Positions 44,310-53,433 of a stretch of 64,000 nucleotides of DNA are shown one piece after another. Origin of the DNA: JBCBSZ01 sp039185015 (lineage in GTDB: Bacteria > Actinomycetota > Acidimicrobiia > Acidimicrobiales > Poriferisodalaceae); NCBI GenBank assembly GCA_039185015.1, contig JBCDAU010000026.1:1-64000 (forward strand), read 5' to 3'. Position 1 is the first letter of the stretch, and each line of letters starts with the position of its first letter. Below the pieces are notes generated by a model. That model worked only from the letters and a program-made list of their open reading frames with translations. It had not been told where the DNA came from and did no database searches. The position numbers and the translations under genes are program-made.

Positions 44310-44861
44310 GTGAGCTTCTCCGGCCGTCTCCTGGTCGCCACCCCGGCGCTCACCGAGCCGACCTTCGACCGCACCGTCATCCTGCTCCTCGAGCACGACG
44401 ACGAGGACGGTGCCCTCGGCATCGTCCTCAACCGTCCGACCGACATCGACGCTGACGAGCCCGTCCCCGGTTGGGGGCACATGACGGCGGCCCCGGCGGT
44501 CGTGTTCGTCGGCGGGCCCGTGCACACGACCGCAGCGATCGCGCTCGGACGGCTCAAGCCCGACGTCGATCCGACCGGAGATGAGATCGAACGCGCCGGG
44601 GTCGTCGTCGTCGATCTCGGCAGCGATCCCGACGAGGTCGCGGCGCGGATGGACGAGATCCGCCTCTACGCCGGCTACGCCGGCTGGGGACCGGGTCAGC
44701 TCGAGGACGAGATCGACGACGAGGCGTGGTTCGTGGTCGACGCCAAGGTCGGCGATGCGCTCACGACGAACCCCGGAGAGCTCTGGCGCTCCGTCATGGG
44801 TCGTCAACCGGGCAGACTCTCGTGGCTCGGGCACTACCCCGACGACGTGACCAGCAACTGA
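44310..44861 (+). CDS. YqgE/AlgH family protein (UPF0301)
   Basis: A 183-residue protein from a GTG start. The opening GRLLVATPALTEPTFDRTVILLLEHDDEDGALGIVLNRPT is the family's hallmark, and YAGYAGWGPGQLEDEI with the following EAWFVVDA completes the C-terminal part. The family is conserved but its biochemical role is unresolved; it has been linked to envelope or alginate regulation in other bacteria. It is followed 15 bases later by a DoxX gene. Confidence 0.92.
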   Translation: MSFSGRLLVATPALTEPTFDRTVILLLEHDDEDGALGIVLNRPTDIDADEPVPGWGHMTAAPAVVFVGGPVHTTAAIALGRLKPDVDPTGDEIERAGVVVVDLGSDPDEVAARMDEIRLYAGYAGWGPGQLEDEIDDEAWFVVDAKVGDALTTNPGELWRSVMGRQPGRLSWLGHYPDDVTSN

Positions 44862-44876
44862 GCACAGGGGAGCGAG

Positions 44877-45389
44877 ATGGACGAGGTCAACCTGGGGCTG
44901 CTGATCCTGCGAGTCGCCATCGGCCTGACGATGGCGGCGCACGGCTACGCCAAGACGACCGGTCCGACCGGGCTCGCCGGCACCGCCGGGTGGTTCGACT
45001 CGATGGGGATGCGCCCCGGCAAGGTCCACGCCCGGCTCGCGTCCTCGACCGAGATCGTGGCGGGGTTGCTCCTCGCCGCGGGGCTGCTCACGCCGTTCGC
45101 CGGCGCGGCCTTCGTCGGTCTGATGATCGTCGCGGGGTGGACCGTCCATCGGGACAACGGCTTCTTCATCGTGAAGGACGGTTGGGAGTACAACTTCGTG
45201 CTCGGCCTGGTCGCCGTCGCCATCGCCACCACCGGACCCGGGGAGTGGTCGGTCGACGAGGCCCTCGGCATCGCGACGGACCTCGACGGGGTGGTCGGCC
45301 TCGCGATCAGCCTCGGGCTCGGCGTGCTCGGTGGCGTCGCCCAGGTCGCGCTCTTCTACCGCCCGCCGGCGCCGGCGGAGTCGGGCTGA
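44877..45389 (+). CDS. DoxX-family membrane protein
   Basis: A 170-residue protein with four membrane helices. LILRVAIGLTMAAHGYAKTTG at the N-terminus is the DoxX signature; the second helix region has STEIVAGLLLAAGLLTPFAG. An AGGGGAG-like site sits just before the ATG. DoxX proteins are membrane components linked to oxidoreductase or redox-stress complexes. It follows yqgE by 15 bases and is probably co-transcribed with it. Confidence 0.9.
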   Translation: MDEVNLGLLILRVAIGLTMAAHGYAKTTGPTGLAGTAGWFDSMGMRPGKVHARLASSTEIVAGLLLAAGLLTPFAGAAFVGLMIVAGWTVHRDNGFFIVKDGWEYNFVLGLVAVAIATTGPGEWSVDEALGIATDLDGVVGLAISLGLGVLGGVAQVALFYRPPAPAESG

Positions 45390-45434
45390 GGGCAGCCGGG
45401 AGAGTGGGGCTCCGGGGCCTCAGCCGGGTGAACG

Positions 45435-46760
45435 TCAGCCGACGATGCGGCCCACATCGCCCCCGAGCAGCGCCATCCACAGCTCGCCGTCGGGCGCCTC
45501 GCCGAAGGCGCCGAGTCCGGGGGCCGACAGCGACGTCTCGACCGCGCGATCGGCATCGGTGGGCAGTGCCCAGACCCGGCCGCTGACGAAGTCGCCGAAG
45601 AGGTACGCCCCGGCGAGGTCCTCGATCGCCGTGCCGCGGTAGACGTAGCCACCCGCCACCGATGCGCCCTGCGAGTGGTCGTAGATCGCCACGGGGAAGA
45701 GATGGTCCTCGGGGTCGCAGCCGGCGAAGGCGCGGTCGCCCTCGAAGCAGTTCCACCCGAGGTTCCAGCCGGACTCGCCCGCCGGGACCCGGTTGATCTC
45801 CTCGACGGCGTCCTGGCCCACGTCGCCGATCCAGAGGTCACCCGTCGCGCGGTCGAAGCTCATCTTCCAGGGATTGCGCAGACCCCACAGCCAGATCTCG
45901 CCGCTGCCGGTGCCGGTGAAGGGGTTGTCGGCAGGGATGGCGTAGCCGCCGTCGGCAGGCGTCGGTGCGATGCGGAGGATCGAGCCGAGGAGCGTCGTCA
46001 GGTCCTGGCCGTTGTTCTCGGGATCCCCACCCGAACCACCGTCGCCCATCGCCCAGTAGAGGAAGCCGTCCGGGCCGATCGCGAGGTCGCCACCGTTGTG
46101 GTTGGAGAACGGCTGGGCGATCGTCGCCAGCTCGACGGCGGTCGCCGGGTCGAGCGGGAACGAACCGGTCAGCGGGTAGGCGGCGAGGCGGCTCGTGCCG
46201 TCCAGCGTCGTGGTGCTGGCGTAGAGCCACGCACCGTCGGGGGAGAACTCCACGCCGAGGAGCCCTCGCTCGCTGTTGGTGGACACCTCCGCCGACAGGT
46301 CGAGGACGAGCTGGGACTCTCCGGATGCGCCGTCGAGCAGGTAGAGCCGGCCCGTCTTCTCCGCCACGTAGGGCCCCTCGCCGGCCGTGTCCCAGACCAG
46401 GTCGAGCGGCTGCTCAAAGCCCGCGACGGGAGCGAAGTCCAGTGAGCGGGCGGCGACCGCCACGGCGGCATCGGAGGCGACCTGGGGCGGTTCGGTCGTG
46501 GTCGGCGGCTCCGTCGTGGCCGGCGCGTCGGTGGCGTCGGTCGACTCCGCGGGGTCATCGGCCGAGGAGGACTCGGTCGCCGGCGGCGCTTCGGTCGTGG
46601 CCGAGGAGGGCTCGTCGACCGGCGGTGCCGTGGTCGGGCTGCGCGGCGCGTCTGCCGAGGACGCGTCGTCTGCGTCGGCGGGAGGTGTGGAGTCGTCGCC
46701 GTCGGCGCCGCAGGCGGCAGCGAGGAGTAGCGCGAGCAGCAGGGGGAGCAGGCGGTGCAC
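45435..46760 (-). CDS. PQQ-type sugar dehydrogenase-like lipoprotein
   Basis: A 441-residue lipoprotein. The signal peptide ends in LLAAACGA (Cys near residue 17), followed by an 80-residue Ser/Thr/Pro/Glu-rich linker. The propeller domain has the family's blocks: ERGLLGVEFSPD, HNGGDLAIGPDGFLYWAMGDGG, LRNPWKMSFD and GDVGQDAVEEINRV. These enzymes oxidise aldose sugars with PQQ on the outer face of the membrane. I do not see PQQ synthesis genes in the window, so cofactor supply is unknown. Confidence 0.88.
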   Translation of the reverse strand: MHRLLPLLLALLLAAACGADGDDSTPPADADDASSADAPRSPTTAPPVDEPSSATTEAPPATESSSADDPAESTDATDAPATTEPPTTTEPPQVASDAAVAVAARSLDFAPVAGFEQPLDLVWDTAGEGPYVAEKTGRLYLLDGASGESQLVLDLSAEVSTNSERGLLGVEFSPDGAWLYASTTTLDGTSRLAAYPLTGSFPLDPATAVELATIAQPFSNHNGGDLAIGPDGFLYWAMGDGGSGGDPENNGQDLTTLLGSILRIAPTPADGGYAIPADNPFTGTGSGEIWLWGLRNPWKMSFDRATGDLWIGDVGQDAVEEINRVPAGESGWNLGWNCFEGDRAFAGCDPEDHLFPVAIYDHSQGASVAGGYVYRGTAIEDLAGAYLFGDFVSGRVWALPTDADRAVETSLSAPGLGAFGEAPDGELWMALLGGDVGRIVG

Positions 46761-46793
46761 GACAACAGTGTGGCGCCGCCGGCCGCCGAGGGG

Positions 46794-47654
46794 TCAGCGC
46801 GGCGGGGGGTTGACCGGCCGGATCAGGCCCTCCTGGACGACGCTGACCGCCAGGCGGCCGTCCTGGGTGTAGATCTCGCCGTTGGCCAGGCCGCGAGCGC
46901 CGTGCGAGGCGTGGGTCCGCTGGTCGAACAGCAACCACTCGTCGGCCCGGAACGGCTGGTGGAACCACATCGCGTGATCCAGGCTGGCCATCTGGACGGT
47001 GCCCTGGGTCCAGTCGGTGCCGTGGGGCATGACGACCGTGTCGAGCAGGCTCATGTCGGACGCGTAGGTGACCACGCACGCGTGGAGGGCCGGGTCGTCG
47101 GGCAGGGTGCCGTTGGCCTTCATCCACACGCGCTGGAAGTGGGTGGAGTCGCCGCTGCCGAGCGGGCGGCCATCGGCGTATCGCAGGTCGATCGGGCGAG
47201 GCCGGTCGAACCAGTCGCCCTCGAGCAGGTGCTTCACCGGCTCCATCCGCTCCTGCCAGGTCGGCAGGTCCTCGGGCTGCGGCACCTCGGGCATCGTCGA
47301 CTGGTACTCCCAGCCCTCCTCCGGACGTTGGAACGATGCCTGGAGGTTGAAGATGGCCCGTCCGTGTTGGACGGCGACGACGCGCCGGGTCGTGAAGGAG
47401 CGCCCGTCGCGGATGCGATCGACGGTGTAGAGGATCGGTGCGTTCGGATCGCCCGGCCGCAGGAAGTACGCGTGCAGGGAGTGCACGGCCCGGTCGTGGT
47501 CCACGGTGCGGACGGCAGCGACGAGGGCCTGGCCGGCGACCTGGCCGCCGAAGGTCCGCTGCCGGTCCTCGTCCGGGCTCGACCCGCGGAACACGTTGAC
47601 CTCGATCGGTTCGAGGTCGAGGAGGTCGACGAGGTCGTCCAACGCTGACGCCAT
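46794..47654 (-). CDS. tesB: Acyl-CoA thioesterase II
   Basis: A 286-residue double hot-dog protein from the ATG at 47654. RTFGGQVAGQALVAA, LHAYFLRPGDP and DGRSFTTRRVVAVQHGRAIF in the first half, and the C-terminal LDHAMWFHQPFRADEWLLFDQ, are diagnostic of TesB, which hydrolyses medium- and long-chain acyl-CoAs. The catalytic Asp of the second half (SLDHAMWF) is present. It lies divergently from the GtrA gene. Confidence 0.93.
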   Translation of the reverse strand: MASALDDLVDLLDLEPIEVNVFRGSSPDEDRQRTFGGQVAGQALVAAVRTVDHDRAVHSLHAYFLRPGDPNAPILYTVDRIRDGRSFTTRRVVAVQHGRAIFNLQASFQRPEEGWEYQSTMPEVPQPEDLPTWQERMEPVKHLLEGDWFDRPRPIDLRYADGRPLGSGDSTHFQRVWMKANGTLPDDPALHACVVTYASDMSLLDTVVMPHGTDWTQGTVQMASLDHAMWFHQPFRADEWLLFDQRTHASHGARGLANGEIYTQDGRLAVSVVQEGLIRPVNPPPR

Positions 47655-47714
47655 GCGTCCATGATCGCGCTCCGTGGCAGTCGATCGGGCGACTTCGACC
47701 GGTATCTTCGGCCC

Positions 47715-48152
47715 GTGCTCCAGACGGCGGTGAGGTGGCTCTCGCCGGGACAGTGGCGGTTCCTCAGATACGCCAGCGTCTCGGCGATCACGATCGTCAT
47801 CACCCAGGCCGTCCTCCTCGGGGGCATCTCGATCCTCGACCTCTCGGGTGGCGTCGCCAACGTGCTCGCGGTCTGCATCGGAGCGCTCCCCAACTACCTC
47901 CTCAACCGGGCATGGGTGTGGGAGAAGACCGGCCCGCACCACGTGTGGCGCGAGATCGTCCCGTTCTGGGTGTACGCCGTCCTCGGGCTCGTCGTCTCGA
48001 CGATCGTCGTCTCGTGGGCCGACGCCCGCTGGGGCACCGGCCTCGCCGCGTCGGCCGCCAACCTGGGCACCTACTTCGTCCTCTGGATCGCCAAGTTCCT
48101 GCTGCTCGACAAGCTGCTCTTCGGCGGTCCGACCAACGACGTGCCGGCCTGA
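47715..48152 (+). CDS. GtrA-like membrane protein
   Basis: A 145-residue protein with four membrane helices. RFLRYASVSAITIVITQAVLL and the later NYLLNRAWVWEK segment are the GtrA signature. The GTG at 47715 is preferred because the longer frame from 47661 would leave no room before tesB. GtrA-type proteins flip polyprenyl-linked sugars across the membrane for cell-surface glycans. It is followed 2 bases later by a methyltransferase. Confidence 0.88.
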   Translation: MLQTAVRWLSPGQWRFLRYASVSAITIVITQAVLLGGISILDLSGGVANVLAVCIGALPNYLLNRAWVWEKTGPHHVWREIVPFWVYAVLGLVVSTIVVSWADARWGTGLAASAANLGTYFVLWIAKFLLLDKLLFGGPTNDVPA

Positions 48153-48154
48153 TC

Positions 48155-48766
48155 GTGCGTCCCGACCTCCTCGCCGCCGCCCGGGCCGCCCGCGGCTTCC
48201 TGCCCGACGACGAGGGACAGGCCCTCCACGAGGCCGCCCTCGGCGTCGTCGTCGACGGCCCGTGGATGGAGATCGGGAGCTACTGCGGCAAGTCGACGGT
48301 CTGGCTGGGCGCGGCCGCAGTCGAACGGGGGCGGACCGTGTTCACGGTCGACCACCACCGCGGCTCGGAGGAGATGCAGGCGGGCTGGGAGCACCACGAC
48401 GCCTCGCTCGTCGACGACGCCGGCCGGATGGACTCCCTGCCGGTGTTCCGTCGGACGATCCGCGACGCCGGGCTGGAGGACGTCGTCGTCGCCGTCGTCG
48501 GTCGCTCGACGACCGTCGCGGAGCACTGGACGACAGCCCTGGCGTTCTGCTTCATCGACGGTGGGCACGCCGCCGACATCGCCCACGCCGACTACGACGC
48601 CTGGGTGCCGTTCGTCGCCGAGGGCGGCACGTTGACGATCCATGACGTGTTCCCCGACCCGGCCGACGGTGGCCGTCCGCCATACGAGCTCTACCTCCGG
48701 GCGCTCGACGACGGCTTCGTCGAGACCGGCGCCACCGGCTCGCTCCGGGTGCTGCACCGAGCGTGA
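48155..48766 (+). CDS. Class I SAM-dependent methyltransferase
   Basis: A 203-residue protein from a GTG start, 2 bases after GtrA. The SAM-binding motif WMEIGSYCGKSTVWLGAA (about residues 39-56) and the later FCFIDGGHAADIAHADY match the Methyltransf_24 type. The substrate is unknown; the context with GtrA hints at a cell-surface glycan but this is inference. Confidence 0.85.
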   Translation: MRPDLLAAARAARGFLPDDEGQALHEAALGVVVDGPWMEIGSYCGKSTVWLGAAAVERGRTVFTVDHHRGSEEMQAGWEHHDASLVDDAGRMDSLPVFRRTIRDAGLEDVVVAVVGRSTTVAEHWTTALAFCFIDGGHAADIAHADYDAWVPFVAEGGTLTIHDVFPDPADGGRPPYELYLRALDDGFVETGATGSLRVLHRA

Positions 48767-48768
48767 GC

Positions 48769-49524
48769 TCAGATCACCTGGAGCTCGAAGTCGGCCGCTC
48801 GGCGGAGGGTGTCCGCGGTCCGGTCGAGCACCTGCGCCGACGTCTCGCGCAGCGGCGGTTCGGTCGGCCGGATGCCGTGGGTGCGGAGGCCGATGAGCAC
48901 GATCCGCATCGTCGGCTGGAGATCGGCGAGCCATCGCGCCGTGGCGGCGACGAGCTCGGGGTCGTCGTTGTGGCCCTCGACGAGCAGCAGGCGCACCTCG
49001 TGGAGCCGCCCGAGCTCGTGGAGCCGGCGGATGGAGCTCAGCACCTCGTCGTTGCCCTGACCGGTCAGCGCTCGGTGGCGGACGGGGTCGAGGCACTTCA
49101 GGTCGATCATCGCCCCGTCGAGCACCGGCGCCAGGGCGTCCCACGTCGCGTTCGGGCACGACCCGTTCGAGTCGACGAAGCAGGTCAGTCGACCCAGGAC
49201 GGGGTCGGCCTTGATGGCTCCGAAGAGCGATCGGACGAAGTGCCACTGTTGGGTTGGCTCGCCGCCGGAGACGGTGATGCCACGCAGCAGGGGAGCGACC
49301 GTCCGGATGTCGTCGAGGAGGTCGGCGACCGAGCGGTGGCGGGGACGGTGCCCCTCGAGCGGAGCGTGGCCGGGGATCGTCTGCGGGTTGTGGCAGGCGA
49401 GGCAGTCGAAGTTGCAGCCCTGGAGGAACACGACGTACCGATGGCCGGGGCCGTCGACGACACTCGATCGCACCACGTCGGCGACGAGACCCGTCGCGTC
49501 GAGATCAGTGGGGGTGGAGCTCAC
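48769..49524 (-). CDS. yjjW: YjjW-type glycyl radical enzyme activase (radical SAM)
   Basis: A 251-residue protein from a GTG start that overlaps the enzyme gene by 20 bases. CNFDCLACHN at about residues 37-46 is the CxxxCxxC cluster motif of radical SAM enzymes, preceded by VVFLQG. The GGEPTQQ block and LRTHGIRPTEPP follow. Activases put a glycyl radical on their partner enzyme using SAM and a 4Fe-4S cluster. The YjjI-like gene just upstream is the clear partner. Confidence 0.88.
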   Translation of the reverse strand: MSSTPTDLDATGLVADVVRSSVVDGPGHRYVVFLQGCNFDCLACHNPQTIPGHAPLEGHRPRHRSVADLLDDIRTVAPLLRGITVSGGEPTQQWHFVRSLFGAIKADPVLGRLTCFVDSNGSCPNATWDALAPVLDGAMIDLKCLDPVRHRALTGQGNDEVLSSIRRLHELGRLHEVRLLLVEGHNDDPELVAATARWLADLQPTMRIVLIGLRTHGIRPTEPPLRETSAQVLDRTADTLRRAADFELQVI

Positions 49525-51058
49525 GGCATCCGATCCGCTGCACGGCCCGCTGGGTGAGGTGGAACGACGCCTCGCTGCCGGCCGCGAGACGATCGCTGGT
49601 GTGTCGGACCCGGCCGTCGTCATCGACGGCAGCCAGGTCGCTCTTGCGCACGAGGTAGCCGGTGATGCGCACGAACTCGTTGCTGTCGAGGTTGAACGTG
49701 ACGTCGCGCATCCCCATGCGAAAGGCGCCCCGGACGATGTCCACGAGTGCCGCCGGGTTGCGGACGGCGGTGTCGTCCACGTGGAAGATGTCGCTCACCC
49801 CGGCCTCGAAGTGGTCGTGGAGCGGCGCGCAGGTGCGGAGGTGGTCGAGCAGGGGCGGCTCGTCGCCGACCGGGACGCGGGTCCCGGCGGTGACGCCGTC
49901 ATCGAGGTCGATGCCGCCCTGGCTGTGCAGGTAGCACCGGCCGCCGCCGCCCTCGCAGTAGGGCATCGGGCGGTCGGCGACGAGGTCGTGCAGGCGCTCG
50001 ACGATGCGCACGCCGAGCGCGTCGGCGTCGGCATCGTGGCCGTACCGACCGGCGCCGCCGCCATCTCGGCGGGCGAGCAACGTGTTCACGCACTCGGCCA
50101 GGCCGAACACCCCGAACATCGCCGAGAACCGGTCGAGGTGGATCAGCCCCTCGGTCGCGAGCCAGTGCGAGTCGTAGAAGCCCTGCTCCTCGACGAGTGA
50201 GCGAACCCGCGCCTCGGCGAGCTCGGCGGTCAGCTCGACGTGGCGGGGCAGCGCCGTGGCGAGCAGCTCCTCGATCCCGCCGTCGTGGCGTCGAGCGACC
50301 TCGGCGAGGTTCAGCCGCACCAGCGTGTGGGCGCCGCCACCGATCTTGAGCGAGTTGTAGCAACTGACCGCGGCGTAGTCCTCGCCGTGGTCACGGACCA
50401 TGAGGGGATGGTGGACGAAGTGGGGCTTGCCGGTCTCGAACACCGTCCGCACGGCGTCCTCGACCAGCGAGTCGGGCGTCCGCTCGGGGTCGACCTTCAG
50501 GGTGAGGTTGGGGACGGCTTGGCGCAGGCTCCGCTCGACCCGGAGGATCGACCGGACGACGCGACCGTCCTCCGGCCCGAGATCCAGGTGGGCGAAGGCG
50601 TCCGGCACCATCCGGTCGATCGCGATCCAGAAGCGGCGAAGCCGGCGGTCGAGGTCGTCGTCGCCCATCGAGTCGTCGACGTACGGCTCGAGCAGCGTGT
50701 CGAGGTCGCCGAGGTACACCGGGTAGGTGGTCACGCTCGGGACGTGGGCGTACATGATCTGGAGGAACGTGAGCGCGTCGTCGAGGTCCTCGGGTGGGTC
50801 GAGCTCCAGAAACCGCAGACCGTCGCGGAGCGCACGGCCGTAGTCCGGGAGGACGTACCTCGGCGTGTAGGGGACGTGGCCCTCGAAGAGGTCGCAGATG
50901 ACCCGGTCATCCAGGGCGTCACGGCACTCGGCGGACAGCCTCGGGTAGGGGAGCGCCTCGACGGCCAGCGTCGCGAGTGCCCGCAATCGCTGGTCGTAGC
51001 CCAGCGACGGATCGGTGACGATCGCACCGGCACGGTCGGTGAACGCGGTCATCTCCAT
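49505..51058 (-). CDS. yjjI: YjjI-family glycyl radical enzyme
   Basis: A 517-residue protein from the ATG at 51058. A candidate active-site cysteine lies in AAVSCYNSLKIGGGAHT, and the C-terminal NEFVRITGYLVRKSD contains the Gly-Tyr of the glycyl radical site. The length and end sequence match the YjjI family, whose reaction is unknown. Glycyl radicals are destroyed by oxygen, so the enzyme should work without air. It sits directly upstream of its activase. The actual organism's oxygen habits cannot be read from this. Confidence 0.88.
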   Translation of the reverse strand: MEMTAFTDRAGAIVTDPSLGYDQRLRALATLAVEALPYPRLSAECRDALDDRVICDLFEGHVPYTPRYVLPDYGRALRDGLRFLELDPPEDLDDALTFLQIMYAHVPSVTTYPVYLGDLDTLLEPYVDDSMGDDDLDRRLRRFWIAIDRMVPDAFAHLDLGPEDGRVVRSILRVERSLRQAVPNLTLKVDPERTPDSLVEDAVRTVFETGKPHFVHHPLMVRDHGEDYAAVSCYNSLKIGGGAHTLVRLNLAEVARRHDGGIEELLATALPRHVELTAELAEARVRSLVEEQGFYDSHWLATEGLIHLDRFSAMFGVFGLAECVNTLLARRDGGGAGRYGHDADADALGVRIVERLHDLVADRPMPYCEGGGGRCYLHSQGGIDLDDGVTAGTRVPVGDEPPLLDHLRTCAPLHDHFEAGVSDIFHVDDTAVRNPAALVDIVRGAFRMGMRDVTFNLDSNEFVRITGYLVRKSDLAAVDDDGRVRHTSDRLAAGSEASFHLTQRAVQRIGCRELHPH

Positions 51059-51129
51059 GTCGAGATGGTCCCGTCCACCCGCCGCGACGACCAGACCCGA
51101 AGGTCCCGCGTGCCGAACCACGTCGAGTT

Positions 51130-51249
51130 GGTCCGAGTCCGTTCGATCGGATGCTCGTCGCCCAGGCCCGACTCGGGGCCCTCGCACTCGTCACCGCCGA
51201 CGAGCGCCTCGCCGCCTACGACATCGAGCTCGTCGACGCCCGGGCCTGA
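51130..51249 (+). pseudogene. VapC (PIN-domain) toxin fragment
   Basis: The frame from about 51130 reads SPFDRMLVAQARLGALALVTADERLAAYDIELVDARA and ends at TGA 51247-51249. This is the C-terminal third of a VapC-type PIN domain, whose FDRMLVAQA and LVTAD blocks are typical, including the late Asp. The N-terminal two thirds and any VapB antitoxin are absent. It lies in the gap between the yjjI start and the serine hydrolase and is a dead remnant. Confidence 0.7.
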
Positions 51250-51262
51250 CCGGGATCGGGCG

Positions 51263-52327
51263 TCAGCTGCGGGGGTCGGGGAGACCGCACGCGCGGGCGA
51301 GGTGGAGCGATGCGGGCCAGGAACCGCGGTCCTGGTTGCACAGGACGATCACGCTGGTCGATTCGTCGATGAAGTGCGAGGTCATGGCCGAGACGCCCGG
51401 GTCGCCGCCGGCGTGGCCGACGATGGTCACCCTGCCGTCGACGAGGGTCAGCTCCGCCCCGTAGCCGTATGCCTCGAGGCCATCGGTGTCCGGGATGGTG
51501 CCGTGCGGTTCGAGCATCAGCTCGAGCGTCGCCTGGGTGAGCAGTGACCCGCCGAGGAGCGCGTCGAAGAACCGGGCGAGGTCCTTCGCCGAGGTGACGA
51601 CGCCACCGTCGGGCATGCCGACCGGCGGAACGGCGTAGACGTTGGTCCGCCCCCGCTCGCCCGGAGCGTCACCGGCGGCGTAGCCCACGGCCAGTCGCTC
51701 TGGGTCGTGGTCGAAGCGGTCGAACGCGGTGTCGACGAGCCCGGCGGGTCCGAGCACCTCGTCCGTGGCGACCTCGGCGAACGGCCGACCGGTCACGGCC
51801 TCGATCACGAGGCCGACCACGAGGAAGTTGACGTCGGCGTACTGCCACCGCTCGTCCGGAGGAAATCGAAGCGGGAGATCGACGAACAGGGGCAGGAGGT
51901 CGGCGACACCGGTGATCCGACCCAGGGGAACGCGCTGCCAGCAGCTCTCGAACGAGGCCCAGGTCTCGTCGTCATCGTCGTGATAGTTGGCGAGCCCCGA
52001 GCGGTGCGAGAGCAGGTGGTGGAGGGTGTGCTCCGGGGTGAGCGCCGACGGTCGGCGATCGTCCGGCAGCAGGTCGACGAGCGGTGTGTCGAGCGCGATG
52101 CGGCCGGCGTCGACCAGGCGAAGGGCGGTCGCTGCCGTGAGCATCTTGGTCACCGAGGCGACCTGGAACCGGGAGTTGGTCGTCAGCGGCACCCCGAGGC
52201 CGCGGTGAGCGAGCCCGGCGGCGTGTTCGAAGACCGGCGCGCCGTCGCGCCACACCAGGGCGACGCCGCTGAACTCCCCGCTGATCGCACGGTCATCGAG
52301 CCATCGGCGGGCGTCATCGGAATCCAC
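51263..52327 (-). CDS. Beta-lactamase-fold serine hydrolase (class C-like)
   Basis: A 354-residue protein from the GTG at 52327. The active-site SVTK (Ser and Lys) is near residue 59, the second-motif YAD replaces the usual YxN, and HAGG stands in for the KTG-like triad. These fit the beta-lactamase-related serine hydrolases (esterases, D-aminopeptidases) rather than true beta-lactamases. There is no signal peptide, so it is cytosolic. It lies 47 bases downstream of the six-hairpin gene and could be a late member of that operon. Confidence 0.85.
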   Translation of the reverse strand: MDSDDARRWLDDRAISGEFSGVALVWRDGAPVFEHAAGLAHRGLGVPLTTNSRFQVASVTKMLTAATALRLVDAGRIALDTPLVDLLPDDRRPSALTPEHTLHHLLSHRSGLANYHDDDDETWASFESCWQRVPLGRITGVADLLPLFVDLPLRFPPDERWQYADVNFLVVGLVIEAVTGRPFAEVATDEVLGPAGLVDTAFDRFDHDPERLAVGYAAGDAPGERGRTNVYAVPPVGMPDGGVVTSAKDLARFFDALLGGSLLTQATLELMLEPHGTIPDTDGLEAYGYGAELTLVDGRVTIVGHAGGDPGVSAMTSHFIDESTSVIVLCNQDRGSWPASLHLARACGLPDPRS

Positions 52328-52374
52328 GCGCACGACCGTACGCGGTCGCTGCGAGCCCCACCCGGGACGACGGC

Positions 52375-53433
52375 TCAGTCGCGCTCGAGCTCCTCGGCTC
52401 GGAGATCGATGAGACTCGGCAGGCTCTCGTCGTCGACGAACAACCCGGAAGCCGGGGTGGCCCGGCTCACCGCGTCGGCGGCGAGGACGAGCGCGGCGGC
52501 CGTGTACGTCGAGCGTTCCTCGTGCGGGAACGTCGCCAGTTCCGGGTAGACGATGCCGGTCAGCACAGCGCCGTCGTCCCGGCGGAGGTGCGCGATCGAG
52601 GCGAGCAGCTCGATGGCCTCCTCGTGCCGGCCGAGCTGGGCGTACGCCATGGCGCACTCGCTCGTCTCGGCGGCGGTGATCCACGGGCGGTCGCTGACGC
52701 AGCGGACGCCCTTCCCGGGCATCACGAAGGTGTCGACACCATCGTCGAGGCGGCGATCGGCGGCCTCGCCGGTGAGCGGGCCGGCGAGCACCGGGTAGTA
52801 CCAGTCCATCGCCCAGCGATGCTTGGGCTCGAAGGCCTCGGGTCGGTGGGCGAGGGCGTCCGCGAGGCGAGCGGCGTCGAGCTCCCAGTCGGGTCGGGCG
52901 TCGCCGAGCTCGGTGACGATGGCGATCGCACACCGCATCGAGTGCAGGATCGACGACGAGCCGGTCAGCAGCGCGAACGACCACGGCGTGCCGTCCCGGT
53001 GCCGAGCCCAGATGATCTCGCCGCCGGGCTTCTGCAGCGTGAGGACGAAGTCGATCGCCCGCTCCACGACGGGACGGTAGGTCTCGAGGAAGCTGCGATC
53101 GCCCGTCAGCAGGTATCGGTGCCAGACACCGGCGGCCAGGTAGCTGCAGACGTTGGTGTCGATCTTGCGGTCCTCGATGCCGTCGGCGAGGTAGTAGTGG
53201 TGCCACCAGCCGTCGGGGTGCTGGTTGCGTCGCAGCCACTCGTAGGCAGCGAGGGCCTCCTCGTGGAAGCCGCAGGTGTCGAGCGCCATCGCCGCCTCGA
53301 CGTGGTTCCACGGGTCGCTGTGCCCGTCGGGGAACCAGAGGATCAGACCGTCGTCGGTCTGGTCCTTGCGGATCGACGCCGCCGTCTCGGTGATGGCGTC
53401 GGCGTCGAGGACGCCGGGGATCTCAGGCCGCAC
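52375..53433 (-). CDS. Six-hairpin (alpha/alpha) barrel protein, prenyltransferase-like
   Basis: A 352-residue soluble, helical protein. Repeated hairpin segments (DPWNHVEAAMALDTCGFHEEALAAYEWLRRNQHPDG and ILWFPDGHSDPWNH) are typical of alpha/alpha toroids seen in prenyltransferase/squalene-oxidase-like and glycoside-hydrolase proteins. It overlaps the methyltransferase gene by 11 bases, in a glycan operon, so a role in sugar or lipid-linked glycan processing is more likely than terpene synthesis. No catalytic residue can be assigned with confidence. Confidence 0.75.
   Translation of the reverse strand: MRPEIPGVLDADAITETAASIRKDQTDDGLILWFPDGHSDPWNHVEAAMALDTCGFHEEALAAYEWLRRNQHPDGWWHHYYLADGIEDRKIDTNVCSYLAAGVWHRYLLTGDRSFLETYRPVVERAIDFVLTLQKPGGEIIWARHRDGTPWSFALLTGSSSILHSMRCAIAIVTELGDARPDWELDAARLADALAHRPEAFEPKHRWAMDWYYPVLAGPLTGEAADRRLDDGVDTFVMPGKGVRCVSDRPWITAAETSECAMAYAQLGRHEEAIELLASIAHLRRDDGAVLTGIVYPELATFPHEERSTYTAAALVLAADAVSRATPASGLFVDDESLPSLIDLRAEELERD

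Noticed and set aside
51263..52327. Calling the SVTK hydrolase a true beta-lactamase
   Set aside because: No signal peptide and YAD/HAGG motifs instead of YAN/KTG; it fits the broader serine hydrolase group.
52375..53433. Terpene or squalene cyclase
   Set aside because: No DxDD or QW repeats; the glycan operon context and helical hairpins fit other toroid proteins better.
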